Source: Ureibacillus thermosphaericus (GTDB lineage Bacteria > Bacillota > Bacilli > Bacillales_A > Planococcaceae). From it: a stretch of 64,000 nt of DNA. Position numbers and translations under genes: made by a program. Shown piece after piece: positions 61,123 to 64,000 of this stretch; position 1 is the first letter of the stretch; each line of letters starts with the position of its first letter. A model generated the notes under the pieces. It saw only the letters and a program-made list of their open reading frames with translations, ran no database searches and was not told the origin of the DNA. Location: contig NZ_JAAXPW010000009.1 in the NCBI RefSeq assembly GCF_012396605.1, positions 1 to 64,000 on the forward strand. The letters run 5' to 3'.

Positions 61123-61977
61123 TTAATTCTTTGCCTTCATGAAACAATCATGAAGAACATCTATTACTTTTTCTTTTGAACGTACATCATCTAGTTTTGA
61201 AATGAGTCCTTGCATTTTCATCATTTGCGCAATTTCGAATATTATGGATGTTTCTAAATTTGCTTTTTTCACAATGTCCTTGTTTTCTTCAAACAAACGA
61301 TAAAAAGCACCGTGATATAACATTTCTCCATGATGCATCACAACGACTTCGTCAGCCCATTCATAAGCAAAGTCAATATCATGAGTAGAAAGAATGAGTG
61401 TTCTCCCGTCACAATGAAGTTCGTTTAACAATTTTCGTATTTTCCTTGTGTAATAAATATCTAAAGATGCAGTCGGCTCATCTAATATGATGACTTCAGG
61501 ATCCATAGCAAGAACTCCAGCGATGGAAACTCGCTTTTTTTGCCCAACACTTAAAAAGTGAATCGGTTTATCTAATAATGATTCAACGTCTGTTTGATTA
61601 ATTGCTTTCTCTATCAACGACTTTCGTTCCTGTTCTGCTAGATGTAAATTAAATGGCCCATAGGCAATATCATCCCAAACAGTTCCATTAAACAACTGGG
61701 TTTCTGGATTTTGAAAAACAATTCCAACCTTGCGTCTAACATTTAACAATTCTTTTTTTGAATAGGATAATGGTTGTCCTTTAAAATAAATTGTTCCGGA
61801 GGTTGGTTTTAATAAACCATTTAAATGCAATATTAAAGTGGATTTCCCTGCTCCATTACTACCTAACAAAGCAATTTTTTTTCCTTGATCAATTTGTAAA
61901 TTTATTTTTTGTAAAGCTTCTGTTCCATCTTCATAGGTATAAGAAACTTCTTTCAATTCAAACAAAGGAGTATTCAT
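61123..61977 (-). CDS. cbiO: Cobalt ECF transporter ATPase
   Basis: ATPase of the CbiMNQO cobalt importer, 284 aa. Walker A LLGSNGAGKSTL, VGIVFQNPETQLFNGTVWDDI (Q-loop), signature LSVGQKKRVSIAG, Walker B VIILDEPTASLD, and a C-terminal extension. ATG 61977 starts right after the cbiQ stop with GGGAGAG 9 nt upstream. Confidence 0.92.
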   Translation of the reverse strand: MNTPLFELKEVSYTYEDGTEALQKINLQIDQGKKIALLGSNGAGKSTLILHLNGLLKPTSGTIYFKGQPLSYSKKELLNVRRKVGIVFQNPETQLFNGTVWDDIAYGPFNLHLAEQERKSLIEKAINQTDVESLLDKPIHFLSVGQKKRVSIAGVLAMDPEVIILDEPTASLDIYYTRKIRKLLNELHCDGRTLILSTHDIDFAYEWADEVVVMHHGEMLYHGAFYRLFEENKDIVKKANLETSIIFEIAQMMKMQGLISKLDDVRSKEKVIDVLHDCFMKAKN

Positions 61978-61978
61978 T

Positions 61979-62761
61979 TTAACCAACTCTCCCAACGGTG
62001 AAATAAAAGACGATAATGAACAAATTCACTAACAACGTAAATATCCAACTACTTGTTGAAAAATGAAGTTCTCTTGAAATGACTGCTGAATATCCATCTA
62101 CACTTCTTGCATTTATCGCATTATTTAAGTCTTTCATTTCTTGAAATACCTTAATAAACAAAGCACTGATTATAAGTCCAATTGATTTGATAGAATTTAA
62201 TAAAGAACTGTGACCTAACCTTGCTATTTGTGCAAGATAGATTGTCCTGCTGGAATCAAGAAATATAAATATAAATCGATACATTAATGCAATTAAATCC
62301 AATAAAGTAGTTGGTACTTTACAACACCTTAATCCATATAGAAAATCTTGAATCGTCGTAGATAAAATTAAAAAATACAAACAACTAATACTCGATAAAG
62401 CAACAACAAATAGCATCAATGCCATTTCAACACTCGTTATCGAAATTGAAATCGTGACGGGACCAATAATAGATTGAAAAATGGCACCTTCTATAGGGTT
62501 AGTTGAAAAATTGAGTAAAATGACTAGTATACTTGAAATTAGAAATACCACTGGAATAAGCAATAACTTCAAATATAGACGAATCGGAACTTTTCCGATT
62601 ATTAAAGTAATAACTGTCATGATGCAAAATATGAATATGGATGTAAGAACATTTTGAAATACGATATTCAATATTAATGGAATAAGAGCAAATCCCATTT
62701 TTTCGATTGGGTGTTTATTTCTTAAAGGTGATTGATAAGCGAAATATTCTAACATTCTCAT
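61979..62761 (-). CDS. cbiQ: Cobalt ECF transporter permease
   Basis: T-component of CbiMNQO (260 aa, five or six helices). The ATPase-coupling motifs are seen near 190-235: SRTIYLAQIARLGHSS and AINARSVDGYS (A-R-S and A-R-G type). ATG 62761 overlaps cbiN by 4 nt; weak ribosome site suggests coupling. Confidence 0.9.
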   Translation of the reverse strand: MRMLEYFAYQSPLRNKHPIEKMGFALIPLILNIVFQNVLTSIFIFCIMTVITLIIGKVPIRLYLKLLLIPVVFLISSILVILLNFSTNPIEGAIFQSIIGPVTISISITSVEMALMLFVVALSSISCLYFLILSTTIQDFLYGLRCCKVPTTLLDLIALMYRFIFIFLDSSRTIYLAQIARLGHSSLLNSIKSIGLIISALFIKVFQEMKDLNNAINARSVDGYSAVISRELHFSTSSWIFTLLVNLFIIVFYFTVGRVG

Positions 62762-63051
62762 TTCTGTATCTCTGCATTTCCGCCCCTATTCCGGCCTCGC
62801 ATATATCCTATAAAGTAACCAATGAACCCTGCACCGATTGCTCCTTGTAGTACGAATAATAAACTTTCTATTTCACCACTAGGAGGCTCCCAAATACTTG
62901 AAAACCATGGTTCATAGGATTGGTTCAGTGCTGTAATTAATTCTTCCGCTTCTCCGTCTGCACCACCATATTCTGCATCTCCGTTAAAAATCAGCGGGAC
63001 AATCATTAAAAAAATGATCAAAATTAATAAAAGCATATTCTTTTTTAACAT
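62758..63051 (-). CDS. cbiN: Cobalt transporter subunit CbiN
   Basis: The 97-aa auxiliary subunit has two helices (about 5-22 and 67-86). The central GDAEYGGADGEAEELI stretch and WFSSIWEPPSGEIESLLFVLQG are typical of CbiN. AGGAGGTG precedes ATG; 1 nt after cbiM. Confidence 0.92.
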   Translation of the reverse strand: MLKKNMLLLILIIFLMIVPLIFNGDAEYGGADGEAEELITALNQSYEPWFSSIWEPPSGEIESLLFVLQGAIGAGFIGYFIGYMRGRNRGGNAEIQK

Positions 63052-63052
63052 C

Positions 63053-63799
63053 TTACTTCACCTCCTGAGGTTTCTTTAGTACTTGAAGTAACTTTAATTC
63101 TCTTTCGTTGTATTTCAATAAGAAATTCATCACCATTACTGAAATCAATCCTTCAATAATTGCTAATGGTACCTGTGTAACAGCGAATACGCCAGCAAAC
63201 TTTACAAATGAAGCGAAAATTCCACCAACTTCAGATGGAAAGGCTAGTGCAAGTTGAATAGATGTAATGACATATGTACCTAAATCTGCCAATGTTGCTG
63301 CTGAGAAAACTGCTAGAGTAAAGGGCAAACCGATCCTATTGAAGCCTTTAAATACTCCATAGGCGATAAAAGGTCCAGCAATCGCCATCGAAAACGCATT
63401 GGCGCCAAGCGTTGTTAAACCTCCATGGGCTAATAATAATGATTGGAATAATAACACGATGGTACCTAAAACACTCATTACAAATGGTCCAAATAATACG
63501 GTTCCTAACCCAACACCCGTAGGATGAGAACAACTTCCAGTAACCGAAGGAATTTTTAATGCGGATAATACAAAAGTGAATGCACCCGATAAACCTAGTA
63601 ATAACTTCGTCTCAGCATTTCTCTTTACTAAACTACTCATTTTCTTTAATCCAATGATTAAAAAAGGGAATGTAAGGAGCCACCAAAATATTGCCCACTT
63701 GATTGGTAAAAAACCTTCCATGATATGCATAGCAAAAGCTGTATTAGGAATGATTAATAATACTGCTAGAAAGTAAAGTATTTTGATTGAGACTTTCAT
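63053..63799 (-). CDS. cbiM: Cobalt-binding transporter subunit CbiM
   Basis: The S-component, 248 aa. A signal peptide (to about 23) leaves MHIMEGFLP at the mature N-terminus, whose residues form the Co2+ site. [23 protein letters not shown] is another family motif. AGGAGG precedes ATG. First gene of the cobalamin operon; the riboswitch lies directly upstream. Confidence 0.94.
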   Translation of the reverse strand: MKVSIKILYFLAVLLIIPNTAFAMHIMEGFLPIKWAIFWWLLTFPFLIIGLKKMSSLVKRNAETKLLLGLSGAFTFVLSALKIPSVTGSCSHPTGVGLGTVLFGPFVMSVLGTIVLLFQSLLLAHGGLTTLGANAFSMAIAGPFIAYGVFKGFNRIGLPFTLAVFSAATLADLGTYVITSIQLALAFPSEVGGIFASFVKFAGVFAVTQVPLAIIEGLISVMVMNFLLKYNERELKLLQVLKKPQEVK

Positions 63800-63830
63800 A
63801 AAATTCCTCCTAAAATGAAAATTTGAAAAT

Positions 63831-63857
63831 AAAAAAACACTGCCAAACTAGCAGTGT
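63831..63857 (-). terminator. Terminator of cobalamin riboswitch
   Basis: ACACTGC and GCAGTGT form a stem with a 7-nt loop on the minus strand, followed by seven T, 31 nt before cbiM. Confidence 0.88.
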
Positions 63858-64000
63858 CCCACAATAAGACATAATAATCCAATCATGCCTATTCGTGTAC
63901 CTATCCTCGTAGGACACTACCATCCACTCCATACGGCAGGTCTCCTGGCTTAGAGTCATCGCTACAAAATCGCCTTCCCGTTTGCACAGTGGCATTTGAT
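63858..64000 (-). promoter_or_regulatory. Cobalamin riboswitch (cut by window edge)
   Basis: On the minus strand the core AAGCCAGGAGACCTGCC (the B12 box, about 63937-63953) is present, preceded by GCCACTG at 63988-63995 and followed by GAGGATAGGTACACG. With cobalamin bound, the terminator at 63831-63857 forms and the whole operon is off. The 5' end and promoter are outside the window. Confidence 0.95.

Overview
The window is low-GC Firmicute DNA. Its gene content fits an endospore-forming member of Bacillales: a Spo0E-like phosphatase, TnrA, NsrR with flavohaemoglobin, T-boxes ahead of proBA and proI, and yqhG/yqhH, yqjP/yqjQ and polY1-rnz pairs arranged much as in Bacillus subtilis. The long anaerobic-type cobalamin operon and the SLH-domain surface protein suggest a Bacillus/Lysinibacillus/Ureibacillus-like organism. 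That placement is inference. Most of the window is ordinary chromosome; no phage, CRISPR array, rRNA or tRNA gene was seen.

Layout. 1-124 is the 5' end of a group IIC intron, inserted just behind the terminator of a NapA-like Na+/H+ antiporter (178-1338). 1.5-4.1 kb is the thiamine salvage operon thiM-thiD-thiE behind two near-identical tandem TPP riboswitches, each with its own terminator. 4.2-9.1 kb holds an RNase H-like protein, a membrane-anchored alpha-carbonic anhydrase and the yqhG/yqhH pair. 9.1-12.5 kb is an accessory-looking strip of small plus-strand genes: three paralogous 40-45 aa proteins beginning MW, a secreted repeat protein and a Spo0E-like protein. Several share a promoter layout with TGTGAA-type sites. 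12.5-25 kb contains a PrpE-like phosphatase, proBA and proI (each behind a proline T-box), argGH, an SDR, nsrR/hmp with a clear NsrR operator, and a metallo-beta-lactamase hydrolase with a FadR-type operator. 25-36 kb holds rnz-polY1, bioY with a BirA operator, an SLH/coiled-coil surface protein, a nucleotidase, and an unusual three-gene unit ribA-ribD-flavin monooxygenase with no FMN riboswitch, followed by a LysM-3D protein. 36-47 kb has precorrin-2 dehydrogenase, a branched-chain amino acid ABC transporter, TnrA, signal peptidase I, an ABC ATPase gene frameshifted by a 7-bp tandem duplication, two alkylation-repair genes, an orphan CheW and a peptidase T-like protein.

47.9-64 kb is one minus-strand cobalamin operon behind a cobalamin riboswitch at the right edge. 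It begins with the cobalt importer cbiMNQO, continues with corrin-ring genes cbiH-X-J-C-D-ET-L-F-G-A, and ends with cobA, cobO and cobQ. Most neighbouring genes overlap or are separated by a few bases. It takes uroporphyrinogen III to adenosylcobyric acid; the aminopropanol and lower-ligand genes (cbiB, cobU, cobS, cobC, cobT) are not here. CbiX needs sirohydrochlorin, so the unlinked precorrin-2 dehydrogenase at 36.1-36.7 kb probably bridges CobA and CbiX.

The observations most worth following are: the MW small-protein family with its shared promoter layout; the ribA-ribD-monooxygenase unit; the tandem TPP riboswitches; the slippage-prone ABC ATPase; and a family of similar hairpin terminators found behind hmp, tnrA, argH and livJ.
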